Source: Litorilituus sediminis (GTDB lineage: Bacteria; Pseudomonadota; Gammaproteobacteria; Enterobacterales; Alteromonadaceae). From it: a stretch of 64,000 nt of DNA. Positions 37,115 to 45,108 of this stretch are shown here, piece after piece (the first letter of the stretch is position 1; the number at the start of each line of letters is the position of its first letter). Location of the stretch: NCBI RefSeq assembly GCF_004295665.1, contig NZ_CP034759.1, positions 3,286,001-3,350,000 of the forward strand. Reading direction: 5' to 3'. The position numbers and the translations under genes are program-made. The notes under the pieces were generated by a model that was given only the letters and a program-made list of their open reading frames with translations, did no database searches and was not told where the DNA came from.

Positions 37115-38308
37115 ATGCCATTAGAAAACCATCCAATGTGGCGATTACCAAAGCACCACTTAGATCATGAAGATGCGCATGACCATGTACATTGGGTAGA
37201 GTTGTTTTATGATTTGATCCATGTGGTCATCATCTTCTTGTTAGGTAATTTTTTAAGTGACCACTTAAGCGTGGATGGTTTTCTAGCCTTTGTAGGGCTT
37301 TTTATTGCCGTGTGGTTTGCATGGGCCGACTCCAGCGTATTTAACTCGCTTTATGTCAGCACTGACGTAAAGCACAGATTAATCATGTCTTGCCAAATTG
37401 TTACTGCAATGGTGATGGCAGCATCAATTCCTCATGTGTTAGGTAAAGGTTGGCTCTATTTCGCATTAGCCTATGCAGCTAATAGGATGATAACCGCCTA
37501 CTTATATCATCGAACAAATAGGCTAGGTGTTGAAGCGACTGTGCTGTCACGTACCGTAAGTCGGAATTTCTTTATCCTTGCTATTGTCTTTGCCATAAGC
37601 GCTTTTTTACCTGCACCATACAGCTTTGTTTTATTCGCGCTGGCCATTTTGTCTATTCAATTACTGTATATGCTGCCTAAAATTGGCGTTCTCGAATGTA
37701 AGCGGTTTTTGCCTCGATTAGGCCATATGTCGGAGCGCTTTGCGTTACTTTTATTAATCGTGGTAGGAGAAGGCTTTTTTAAATTAGTGATTACACTGTC
37801 AGAAAAAGGGGTATATAAAGTCACCCCCGAAGTATTATTTAACTTTATCTTTGGTGGTATCGCCGTATTTGTTCATTGCTGGATTTACTTCGACTTTGTC
37901 GGTAATGGCAAACCTAAAAACCAAGAAAAATGGACGCTAGTGAACTGGTGGTTAGCGCATTTGTTCCTTATGCTTTCTGCTGTTATGGTGGGTGTTGCAC
38001 TTGCAGGTGAAGTGAAAGTAGGCTTTTGGGACCCGTACCCACTTAAGTACGGCGTTATAGGTTGTCTTGGGCTTGCATCTTACTTACTTTGTTTGCTGTG
38101 GATTCAATACAACATCGAAGCGCGTATAGCTCACAGGTTTGCAACCGCTAAAGTACGCATGTTTGGTGTGGCTTTGGCGTTAGCAACCTTGTTGGTATTA
38201 CCTTACGTACCTGCACTTGTTGGTAATCTACTATGGGGCACTGCATTAATTTCGCAAATTGCCATTCCTGTAACAAGAGCCTATCTTACATTTTCTAAAG
38301 AGCAGTAG
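37115..38308 (+). CDS. LtrA-family membrane protein
   Basis: About 397 residues with about 11 hydrophobic segments. HWVELFYDLIHVVIIF near the start is the LtrA signature, and ERFALLLLIVVGEGFF follows mid-protein. LtrA (low temperature requirement A) function is unknown. ATG at 37115 with GGAG is chosen; it lies one base after the AhpD-like gene stop. Confidence 0.85.
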   Translation: MPLENHPMWRLPKHHLDHEDAHDHVHWVELFYDLIHVVIIFLLGNFLSDHLSVDGFLAFVGLFIAVWFAWADSSVFNSLYVSTDVKHRLIMSCQIVTAMVMAASIPHVLGKGWLYFALAYAANRMITAYLYHRTNRLGVEATVLSRTVSRNFFILAIVFAISAFLPAPYSFVLFALAILSIQLLYMLPKIGVLECKRFLPRLGHMSERFALLLLIVVGEGFFKLVITLSEKGVYKVTPEVLFNFIFGGIAVFVHCWIYFDFVGNGKPKNQEKWTLVNWWLAHLFLMLSAVMVGVALAGEVKVGFWDPYPLKYGVIGCLGLASYLLCLLWIQYNIEARIAHRFATAKVRMFGVALALATLLVLPYVPALVGNLLWGTALISQIAIPVTRAYLTFSKEQ

Positions 38309-38798
38309 GCTAAACCATAGGGTTTTCACACTAGAGGTTTAGCCAAGCATAAGTGGTTAGTATGTTATTTAAAGATGCTTTTCCATTAAATAATTAGTTA
38401 AAGTTTGCACAGTCGAGAAATATCACCTAATTTTGGCGTGACCTTTTCATCAAGCTTTACTTGCCATTGGCAAAGCTCAGTGTCGACTATTTCTAACCGT
38501 TTTTTCGGGGAAACTACGCTGGAAATCCCACATATATTCGCATCAGGCTCGTTCAGTGGAAAGTCACTTCTTACACCTGCAATTAGTAGGCGCATTTTAT
38601 AGCAATTAAATAGCAGTCATTCAGTGGGATATTACTATGAATTTTCAGTAATCCCCCTGAACAGCCGGTATCAACCACAAAGAGAACACTTAACGATTTG
38701 AATCTTTTAACTTTCCTGTTAAATTAAGAGGATGAAAGTAGGCGGACATTACTGAGAAGTCTACATAATATACTGTTAACTCTCTTTACGGATCAATC
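38309..38798. other. left flank of the cassette array, no firm gene
   Basis: About 490 bases. GGCTAAACC (38308) and GGTTTAGCC (38336) form an inverted repeat after the LtrA gene that could act as a weak terminator. Short open frames on both strands (38398-38602) give no recognisable protein. No attI site or integrase gene could be recognised. The TIR-like gene begins right after. Confidence 0.4.
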
Positions 38799-39623
38799 AT
38801 GGATAAAACTTCAATTATCGAATCAATCACTGCATTTAAAGATCGCTTAACTGGAGAGGTTCTTGAAGCATTTGAAACTAGAGGAAGAGCTTACGGTAGG
38901 GATCGCTTTAACACATGGCGACGTAAATTTGGTCAATTCCTTGATGAAGAGCTAGCTGGAGAATCATCGAGATTAAATTCAAAATTAAATCGGTCTGTTT
39001 ACTTTGCTCAAAGAAGCCTTGAAAGTGATGCTCAACACTTTTGGAGACAGGACGGTGACACAATACTTTCTTATCTAGATTCATTGATCTTGGATATTCA
39101 AAACGACGAATATGAGGTTGCCACGACACCTAAGATTAAAGAAAATTTAGCTCAAGATAATAACAAACAAAGTAAACTAAAAAATAAAGTTTTTATTGTT
39201 CATGGTCATGATGGTGAGTCGAAAGAGAAAGTAGCTCGTTTTATTGAAAAACTTGGTTTTGAAGCAATTGTACTACATGAAAAAGCAAGTAAAGGTATGA
39301 CTATAATTGAAAAAATTGAGCAATATTCTAATGAAGTCAGCTTTGGTGTTGTGCTATATACTCCAGATGATTTAGGTAATGTTAAGTCATCTGCAGAGAG
39401 TGGCGAACTTAATTTTAGAGCAAGGCAAAATGTTGTCTTTGAACATGGCTATTTAATTGGCAAACTAGGTAGAAGTAATGTTGCTCCTTTAGTAGAAGGT
39501 TCAATTGAGCTTCCAAATGATATAAGTGGTATCGTTTATATTAGTGACAAGGATTGGCAAATTGATATTGCCAAGGAAATGAAATCTGCAGGCTATCAAA
39601 TTGATTTTAATCAGTTAATATAA
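38799..39623 (+). CDS. TIR-like (CAP12/Pycsar-type) effector protein
   Basis: 274 residues. The N-terminal 130 form a helical domain (DRLTGEVLEAF ... TILSYLDSLI) of unknown role. The C-terminal part from VFIVHGHDGE (His135) is a TIR-like domain of the predicted nucleotide-binding class, with GFEAIVLHEK, YTPDD and NVVFEHGY; Glu215 in FEHGY aligns with the catalytic Glu of NAD-degrading CAP12/PCTIR effectors. Related TIR proteins kill infected cells by depleting NAD in CBASS/Pycsar systems. No cyclase gene is next to it, so it would be a stand-alone cassette-borne effector or work with a distant partner. Followed by attC1; left cassette boundary unseen. Confidence 0.8.
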   Translation: MDKTSIIESITAFKDRLTGEVLEAFETRGRAYGRDRFNTWRRKFGQFLDEELAGESSRLNSKLNRSVYFAQRSLESDAQHFWRQDGDTILSYLDSLILDIQNDEYEVATTPKIKENLAQDNNKQSKLKNKVFIVHGHDGESKEKVARFIEKLGFEAIVLHEKASKGMTIIEKIEQYSNEVSFGVVLYTPDDLGNVKSSAESGELNFRARQNVVFEHGYLIGKLGRSNVAPLVEGSIELPNDISGIVYISDKDWQIDIAKEMKSAGYQIDFNQLI

Positions 39624-39629
39624 GTCGAG

Positions 39630-39729
39630 AGTTAACAAGTTGCTTAAACGGACAAAAAACAGTTGGCTTTTGCTCGTTCCTCGCTAATTTTAGCCAACAA
39701 TTTTATTGCCGCTTAGCAAAGCGTTATAC
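39630..39729 (+). repeat. attC site 1
   Basis: R-double-prime AGTTAAC at 39630 and R-prime GTTATAC at 39723. AACAAGTTGCTTAAACGG pairs imperfectly with CCGCTTAGCAAAGCGTT. The centre contains GTTGGCT and AGCCAAC around a CGTTCCTCGCT loop segment. It lies six bases after the TIR-like gene. Confidence 0.85.
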
Positions 39730-39764
39730 GCAAAAGAATAATCATCACATGGAGTTGAATTAAA

Positions 39765-40349
39765 ATGAAATTTACAAAAGCGTTATTACTATCATTAGCA
39801 CTATCTAGTGCTGCAAATGCTGCTGGTCCTTTCGGGTTGGAAATGGGAATGTCTTTGAAAGATATTGGAGGAGAGGCAAAGCAAATTGCTCCAGGCAAAT
39901 ATTCTGTATCTTCAGTTCCAAAACCTCATTCGTTGTTTGATACTTATATTGTCCAAGTTGCACCTGATGTAGGGCTTTGTTACATCAAAGCAATAGGTAA
40001 AGATATATCAACTAGCACCTATGGGGTTGAGTTAAAATCTTCGTTCTATAACCTACAAGGTAAACTAGAAAAAGCCTACGGCTCTAGTAAAGTTACCGAT
40101 ATGTTACTTTCAGGCAGTATTTGGAATGAGCCAAATGACTGGATGATGGGCTTAATCAAAAAGGAACGTTATTTATTTGCTATCTGGGATGCTGAATCAA
40201 AGGCGACTTTAAAAAATAACCTTGCAGCCATTGCAATGGCTGCAAAACCCTCTAGCAAAAGTGCTGGATATTTAGCCGTCGATTATTCGTTTACAAATGA
40301 AGAACAATGCAACAGCGCAATAGCGGCAATGGAAGATGATGCTTTATAA
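39765..40349 (+). CDS. exported cassette protein, unknown function
   Basis: 194 residues with a clean signal peptide ending ANAA. The mature protein begins FGLEMGMSLKDIG, a start common to periplasmic proteins found as gene cassettes, and has no recognised domain. Two Cys residues could form a disulfide. It occupies its own cassette between attC1 and attC2. Confidence 0.65.
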   Translation: MKFTKALLLSLALSSAANAAGPFGLEMGMSLKDIGGEAKQIAPGKYSVSSVPKPHSLFDTYIVQVAPDVGLCYIKAIGKDISTSTYGVELKSSFYNLQGKLEKAYGSSKVTDMLLSGSIWNEPNDWMMGLIKKERYLFAIWDAESKATLKNNLAAIAMAAKPSSKSAGYLAVDYSFTNEEQCNSAIAAMEDDAL

Positions 40350-40356
40350 AAATTAC

Positions 40357-40449
40357 GTATAACAAGCTGTTCAAGCGGGACTGTGTAAAGTTTGGCTCGG
40401 TTTCGCTTCGTTATACAAGTTTAGCCAAACATTTATCAGGGTGTTATAT
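40357..40449 (+). repeat. attC site 2
   Basis: GTATAAC at 40357 and GTTATAT at 40443. Central TTTGGCT and AGCCAAA pair across TTCGCTTCGTT. It starts seven bases after the preceding stop. Confidence 0.8.
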
Positions 40450-40474
40450 TTTTATCAAACCAAGGAGAACATAT

Positions 40475-40792
40475 ATGAAGGAACAAGCAGCAGTTAAAAA
40501 TGCCATTAATGCTTTTTATAAAGGGGCAGGTTTAAATTTACAATTTAGTGGCACTGTAACCCCAAGGGTCGCAGAAGTATTTGGAAAAATGGTTTTTGAA
40601 ACTCAAAAATGCACGTCAGCATTAAATTGGGTTCCAAGGCCAGCAGGCGGTAAGGCGACAATTTCGTGGGTTGCAAGAAACTTTACTCAACGAATACTTA
40701 GCCAATTAAGTGATAAACAATCATTAACTTGTGCAAAAGTCGTGATTAGAAATTTCCGTACGGACTTACAAATGGCATCGATGGGGCAATAA
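40475..40792 (+). CDS. cytosolic cassette protein, member A of a two-gene module (copy 1)
   Basis: 105 residues, no signal peptide, basic. AAGGAG precedes the ATG. Conserved with the copy in the next cassette, about 70 of 105 positions identical and no gaps: INAFYKGAGLN, AEVFGKM, ETQKCT, ALNWVPRP, GG, ATI, WVA, NFT and SLTCAK. Two invariant Cys (in QKCT and LTCAK). No family recognised. Its stop is 3 bases before the next gene, so the two are co-translated. Confidence 0.65.
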   Translation: MKEQAAVKNAINAFYKGAGLNLQFSGTVTPRVAEVFGKMVFETQKCTSALNWVPRPAGGKATISWVARNFTQRILSQLSDKQSLTCAKVVIRNFRTDLQMASMGQ

Positions 40793-40795
40793 GCT

Positions 40796-41338
40796 ATGAA
40801 AATTGGTGTATTTATCATTTTATTAATGACGTCACATTCAATATTTGCAAATCCAATATTGAAGTTACCAAGCACTAAATGTAATGGTAATTATTTTAGC
40901 ATAAGAGTGGTTGACCTTTCGTTTTGTGTGTCGAAACAAAAAATAGAAGAAGTAAATCTTCTAGGTATAAGTTCAACTACTGCGATAATCAAAGAAGACG
41001 GTCTAGAGTTGTCAATTGGGTTGAATCCCCCAGAAATCTCAATATCTAATTTACATAAAAAGTTGGGGCTTACCGTTCATGAATTTTTTATGGGCTTGTA
41101 TAGTGAGGATATAGATGTAGATAACTTCAGTGCTATCAAATCGGCATTTGATATAAATTCTCAAAATAAGCTATCCGTTTATAGCAATGGAAATTTATAT
41201 GCCTTTGTCATAATAGGAAGTAATGTTGATTACGATAGAATATATTTAAATAAAAAAGGAAGCGATATTGTTTATCAAGTTACAGGTGAATTTAGCAGCA
41301 AAGAGCTATTAAGTATTCTCTCGAAAATAAAGTACTAA
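40796..41338 (+). CDS. exported cassette protein, member B of the two-gene module (copy 1)
   Basis: 180 residues with a signal peptide ending in IFAN. The mature protein opens with CNGNYFSIRVVDLSFCVSK, a Cys pair about 15 residues apart, also found in copy 2. The two B proteins are alike in length, predicted fold and phrases such as GEF at the C-terminal end (VTGEFSSKE vs IGGEFNKTQ), but are more diverged than the A proteins. Function unknown. Confidence 0.6.
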   Translation: MKIGVFIILLMTSHSIFANPILKLPSTKCNGNYFSIRVVDLSFCVSKQKIEEVNLLGISSTTAIIKEDGLELSIGLNPPEISISNLHKKLGLTVHEFFMGLYSEDIDVDNFSAIKSAFDINSQNKLSVYSNGNLYAFVIIGSNVDYDRIYLNKKGSDIVYQVTGEFSSKELLSILSKIKY

Positions 41339-41340
41339 AA

Positions 41341-41442
41341 ATATAACAAAGCGTTAAAGGCGGATTCGTAACAGTTGGCTCAGTTTCGCTTCGTTGCACA
41401 TTTTAGCAAGCTATTATCAGCCGCATGATGCGGGTGTTATAT
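41341..41442 (+). repeat. attC site 3
   Basis: ATATAAC at 41341 and GTTATAT at 41436. The outer arms GCGTTAAAGGCGG and CCGCATGATGCGG partly pair; the centre has GTTGGCT and AGCAAGC. It begins two bases after the member-B stop. Confidence 0.8.
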
Positions 41443-41468
41443 TTAAATCAAAAGAAAAGGAGTTCAAA

Positions 41469-41786
41469 ATGAACGAACAATTAGCAGTAAAAGAAGCAAT
41501 CAATGCATTTTATAAAGGTGCAGGTCTTAATATTAAATTTACGGGAGATGCAAACCAAAAAGTAGCAGAGGTTTTTGGAAAAATGATTTTGGAAACACAA
41601 AAATGCACTACTGCATTAAATTGGGTTCCAAGACCAACTGGAGGGCGAGCAACTATTGCTTGGGTAGCCAAAAACTTTACAAAAAGTGTGTTAAGGCAAC
41701 TGGAGGAAGGGCAATCCCTAACATGTGCCAAGAAAGCTATTTTACAATTTAAGTCTCCTTTAAAGTTGGCATCTATGGGAGTCTAG
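41469..41786 (+). CDS. cytosolic cassette protein, member A of the two-gene module (copy 2)
   Basis: 105 residues, the same length as copy 1 and gap-free aligned with about two-thirds identity. AAGGAG precedes the ATG at 41469; the frame is open from 41394 inside attC3, so the later start is chosen. The invariant block NWVPRP-x-GG-x-ATI-x-WVA and both Cys are kept, which argues for a functional, selected protein. Confidence 0.65.
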   Translation: MNEQLAVKEAINAFYKGAGLNIKFTGDANQKVAEVFGKMILETQKCTTALNWVPRPTGGRATIAWVAKNFTKSVLRQLEEGQSLTCAKKAILQFKSPLKLASMGV

Positions 41787-42331
41787 TGATAATGATAAGA
41801 AATATATTATTTTTTATTTCTATATTCTCGTTTACTGCATGTGCCAACAGTTTTCCAGCTAGCTCATGTAATGATAAATATTGGCTTGAATTTAGCCTGT
41901 TAAAATTTTGTCTGCAAAAAAATAATGTTTCCTCTGTTAATGTAATGAATTCTGACTTGCCATCTATGTCATTGATTTACGATAACAATGAATATATTTT
42001 CATGAAACAATTAGCAGAAAATGTTAATGGGAACTTACATTTAAAGTACAACTTAACATTAACAGAGTACTTTTCTGCTCTCGCGAACGGTACAGAAAGG
42101 TTTGATATTAAAACTGCTTTTGAGGTTCATGAATTAAAATCTGTGAAAGATATTTCTGAATTAAGTTACGGTGACTGGAGGGTTTACACTTTGATTAGCA
42201 CCACCAGATCATTTGATGAGATCTTTATATTAAATACTACTAGAAAAGAGTTTATTTATCACATCGGTGGAGAGTTTAATAAAACTCAAGCACTTAAACT
42301 GATCTCTCTTATTAGTTTTCCCAAAATATAA
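41786..42331 (+). CDS. exported/lipoprotein cassette protein, member B (copy 2)
   Basis: About 180 residues. The start is a GTG at 41786 overlapping the A stop by one base, or the ATG at 41792. The signal peptide ends FTACAN, a possible lipobox. After it comes SCNDKYWLEFSLLKFC, the same Cys-x(n)-Cys opening as copy 1. The stop codon lies inside the R-double-prime box of attC4. Confidence 0.6.
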   Translation: MIMIRNILFFISIFSFTACANSFPASSCNDKYWLEFSLLKFCLQKNNVSSVNVMNSDLPSMSLIYDNNEYIFMKQLAENVNGNLHLKYNLTLTEYFSALANGTERFDIKTAFEVHELKSVKDISELSYGDWRVYTLISTTRSFDEIFILNTTRKEFIYHIGGEFNKTQALKLISLISFPKI

Positions 42332-42415
42332 CAAAAGCTTTAAAGAAAGGACTAATATACGTTGGCAGCGAGCTGCCACAACACGTATATTAGCCCTTTA
42401 AGCTAACCGTTAGTG
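42326..42415 (+). repeat. attC site 4
   Basis: ATATAAC at 42326 and GTTAGTG at 42409. Outer arms AAAGCTTTAAAGAAAGG and CCCTTTAAGCTAACCG; the centre is a strong hairpin CTAATATACGTTGGCAG paired with CTGCCACAACACGTATATTAG-like sequence. Its right half is nearly identical to that of attC5, unlike sites 1-3. Confidence 0.8.
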
Positions 42416-42603
42416 AGCAAGGGAAGTATGCGAGTTCTATTGATAATTTGTTTAATTTCAATTCTATCTTCATGCAGTAGAGAGACTCATTATGCTGTAG
42501 ATGGTTTTTTCTTCTCGGTTGAGGGGTTAACTAAGTCTGATCTGATTTAATAGCACCGCACACTTTTATGAAGGATAATTAATCCAACAATAAAGGTGTG
42601 AAA

Positions 42604-42894
42604 ATGACGCAAAGAAGAAAACCAAGAAAATATACAGATGAGTTCAGAGAAGAAGCTGTAAAGCTCGTTACAGAACAAGGTTATAGCGTAACCGAAGCTG
42701 CTAACTCGTTAGGCATTACAACGAAGCTGCTTTATAACTGGAAAGATAAATTTGCTAAGCAAGCTTCAGGCGAAACATTAAGTAAAGATGAAAGAGCTGA
42801 GCTGGTTAAGCTTAGAAAAGAAAACAAACGCTTGCTAATGGAGCGTGAAATCCTAAAAAAAGCCAGCGCCTTCTTTGCGAAAGAAATGAAGTAA
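42604..42894 (+). CDS. IS3-family transposase OrfA
   Basis: 96 residues: helix-turn-helix of the HTH_Tnp_1 kind (KYTDEFREEAVKLV ... YSVTEAANSLGI) followed by a leucine-zipper-like helix (LRKENKRLLMERE). AAGG lies seven bases before the ATG. It binds the IS ends. Translation is expected to shift -1 near its end to make OrfAB. Confidence 0.9.
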   Translation: MTQRRKPRKYTDEFREEAVKLVTEQGYSVTEAANSLGITTKLLYNWKDKFAKQASGETLSKDERAELVKLRKENKRLLMEREILKKASAFFAKEMK

Positions 42895-43757
42895 AGTTCG
42901 AATATATTAAAGAGCAGCAATGGCGCTTTCCAATCAGTGCGCTATGTAATGTTTTAAAAGTGAGTCGCTCAGCCTATTACGCTTGGCTTAAGCGGCCAGC
43001 TAAAATCATCACACCAGATGAGCTAAGACTATATCGTCGTATAAAGCGACTATTTGATGATAGCCGAAGCAGTGCTGGTGCCAGAACCTTGATGAAGCTG
43101 CTACGCAAAGAAGGTTTTAATATTGGAATTTTCCGAGTAAAAAGTTTGATGAAGTTACTCAGCTTACAAGTAAAACAACGAGTAGCTTACAAAGTGACGA
43201 CCATGCGAAAGCATAGTCATGCTATTGCAGATAATTTGCTTAAGCGTAAGTTTAATCCAGCTAGCGCTAACCAAACGTGGGCTGGTGATATTACTTACTT
43301 GAGAACTCACCAAGGCTGGATGTATCTAGCTGTAGTAATGGATTTACATTCTCGCCGTATTATTGGTTGGGCTTTAAGTAAGCGTATGACCGTTGATTTA
43401 ACAATGAGAGCTATGCAGATGGCAATTAACCTACGCCAACCCAAAGCAGGCTTAATATTCCATAGCGATAGAGGTTCACAATATACCAGCAAGCGCTATC
43501 GAGCTCAGCTATGGGCTAATCGAATTACACCATCCATGAGTGGTTGTGGGGCTTGCTTAGATAATGCTGTAGTTGAAAGGTTCTTCGGAAGCTTGAAAAA
43601 TGAATGGCTATTAAATGTTTATCACTTAACAAGAGAAAGCATGAAAATCGATGTTGAAAAATACATCAAATACTATAACTCAGTTCGATTACATACGACC
43701 TTAAACGATATGTCGCCAATCGAGTTTGAAAGTGTAAGGAGAAAGTGTGCGGCCTAG
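42885..43757 (+). CDS. IS3-family transposase OrfB (DDE integrase domain)
   Basis: Read in the -1 frame relative to orfA, so the active product is the OrfAB fusion; the join is around FAKE/NEVKFEYI near 42885 at an A-rich stretch. The RNase H-like catalytic triad is Asp in AGDITYL, Asp in FHSDRGSQY and Glu in VVERFFGSLK. A GTG at 42960 would be the first independent start. Intact through the stop at 43757. Confidence 0.88.
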   Translation, partial: NEVKFEYIKEQQWRFPISALCNVLKVSRSAYYAWLKRPAKIITPDELRLYRRIKRLFDDSRSSAGARTLMKLLRKEGFNIGIFRVKSLMKLLSLQVKQRVAYKVTTMRKHSHAIADNLLKRKFNPASANQTWAGDITYLRTHQGWMYLAVVMDLHSRRIIGWALSKRMTVDLTMRAMQMAINLRQPKAGLIFHSDRGSQYTSKRYRAQLWANRITPSMSGCGACLDNAVVERFFGSLKNEWLLNVYHLTRESMKIDVEKYIKYYNSVRLHTTLNDMSPIEFESVRRKCAA

Positions 43758-44080
43758 CTTGACCAGATCAGTCAGAATTAATGGCTGTTTTAGATAACTT
43801 CTCTATTACAGAGGATTTTGAAAAAACATCTGAAGGTGGCGAAGGCATGCTACCCGATAAAAAAGCAAATTTTATGATGGCAGCATATAAAAATCAGAAC
43901 GGATATGAGTTTCTGGTAAACAATGTCCTAAATAAAGACTGTTTTTCGGTCGCAACTTACGATAAAGAACACAAAGGTAAAGTTTTTGCCCAAGAACTCT
44001 CGGCCAAATTAAGAGCGTTATTGCTAAATAAATATCAAGCTAATTTTATGCAGTACTCTGATAAATATTGCACAATAGCT

Positions 44081-44182
44081 CACTAACAAGCCGTTTAAGG
44101 TGTGGACGTCTAACGCATGGCTGACGTTCGTTCCTCACGATTATAGCCATGCATTATTAGCCCTTTAAGCTAACCGTTGGTA
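44081..44182 (+). repeat. attC site 5
   Basis: CACTAAC at 44081 and GTTGGTA at 44176. GCATGGCT and AGCCATGC pair around GACGTTCGTTCCTCACG. The right arm CCCTTTAAGCTAACCGTT is shared with attC4. It overlaps the stop of the IS-split gene. Confidence 0.85.
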
Positions 44183-44206
44183 TGAAGAAGAGAGGATACA
44201 AACTGA

Positions 44207-44608
44207 ATGAGCGTATCAGGTTCTTGTCTATGTGGTGAAGTTAATTTTGAAATCGATGGGGATTTTGAAAGCTTTTATCTTTGCCACTGTAAGTATTGCC
44301 AAAAAGATACAGGTTCAGCGCATGCTTCAAATTTATTTTCTTCTGTAGCAAAGCTCGTATGGCAATCTGGCCAAGAAAAAATAAAAACTTATGAATTACC
44401 TTCAACTAGGCACATTAAAAGCTTTTGTTCTAACTGTGGTTCTGCGTTACCAAGTTTGCAAATGAATGATAAATTACTCGTTGTTCCTGCGGGTAGTCTC
44501 AATCAAGATATATCAATTAAAGCCAATGCACATATTTTTACATCTAGTCGTGCAAATTGGGATTGTGGGTTAGAAAACATCAAATCATATGAGCAATTAC
44601 CCCAATAA
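44207..44608 (+). CDS. GFA/CENP-V-family zinc protein
   Basis: 133 residues, a single GFA domain. SCLCGEVNFEI, CHCKYCQK and FCSNCGSALP supply the structural and catalytic-type Cys ligands (CxCG, CHCxxC, CxxC). The family includes glutathione-dependent formaldehyde-activating enzyme relatives, but most small members are of unknown substrate. Its own attC appears to have been destroyed by later insertions. Confidence 0.85.
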   Translation: MSVSGSCLCGEVNFEIDGDFESFYLCHCKYCQKDTGSAHASNLFSSVAKLVWQSGQEKIKTYELPSTRHIKSFCSNCGSALPSLQMNDKLLVVPAGSLNQDISIKANAHIFTSSRANWDCGLENIKSYEQLPQ

Positions 44609-44645
44609 ACACATATGAACCTTCTTCCCGTCAATAGGCAAGAGT

Positions 44646-44861
44646 TGATCTGATTTAATAGCACCGCACACTTTTATGAAGGATAATTAATCCAACAATA
44701 AAGGTGTGAAAATGACGCAAAGAAGAAAACCAAGGAAATATACAGATGAGTTCAGAGAAGAAGCTGTAAAGCTCGTTACAGAACAAGGTTATAGCGTAAC
44801 CGAAGCTGCTAACTCGTTAGGCATTACAACGAAGCTGCTTTATAACTGGAAAGATAAATTT
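44646..44861 (+). mobile_element. truncated second copy of the IS3-family element
   Basis: 216 bases from the left inverted repeat TGATCTG through the orfA codons for KLLYNWKDKF are essentially identical to 42538-42753 (one G for A change seen at 44735). It then breaks off into unrelated sequence. The remaining orfA frame runs 25 codons into that sequence and stops at 44937, so it is dead. Confidence 0.9.
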
Positions 44862-44867
44862 ATTTTT

Positions 44868-44889
44868 TTAGCTGCCGTTAGACAGCTAA
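44868..44889. terminator. short hairpin after the truncated IS
   Basis: TTAGCTG and CAGCTAA form a 7-bp stem with an 8-base loop, flanked by T runs on both sides. It may be a terminator or the outer end of the IS110-type remnant. Confidence 0.4.
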
Positions 44890-45108
44890 TTTTTTCAATC
44901 AACAAAACCAATTACTTCGCTCTGTCAGTTAGTCGTTAAAATCATTTACGACAAACACATATTGAGGCTCTCTTAGTGTGATCTCATCACTGCCAACATG
45001 TTTAATCCTTTAGCCATGTTGGGGCACTAGACAGTTATCGGTTAACCTTTGCTATCACTATTCAAGCGAATGATTCAGCCTATTAGCCATGTTCAGTTAG
45101 TTTCAGGC

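Larger units (their letters stand above)
42538..43770 (+). mobile_element. IS3-family insertion sequence, intact, 1233 bp
   Basis: Terminal inverted repeats begin TGATCTG and end CAGATCA; beyond that TAG and CCGCACAC also match on both ends over 26 bases. A 3-bp direct repeat, GTC, flanks it (42535 and 43771). It encodes orfA and orfB in the -1 arrangement of IS3 elements. The exact target duplication and intact genes suggest recent insertion. Confidence 0.92.
42428..44086 (+). pseudogene. lipoprotein gene split by an IS3-family element
   Basis: The first exon-like part, 42428-42537, encodes MRVLLIICLISILSSCSRE with a lipobox Cys. Removing the IS (42538-43770) and one copy of the 3-bp target duplication GTC restores the frame: ...LTKSE and then LMAVLDNFSITEDF to a stop at 44086. 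The intact protein would be about 141 residues with AAYKNQNGYEFLV and KYCTIAH at the end. Function unknown. The insertion inactivates it. The stop overlaps attC5. Confidence 0.85.

Noticed and set aside
38398-38602. Overlapping 65-residue frames on both strands left of the array
   Set aside because: Neither has a ribosome binding site, signal or recognisable motif; both are short frames in AT-rich non-coding sequence.
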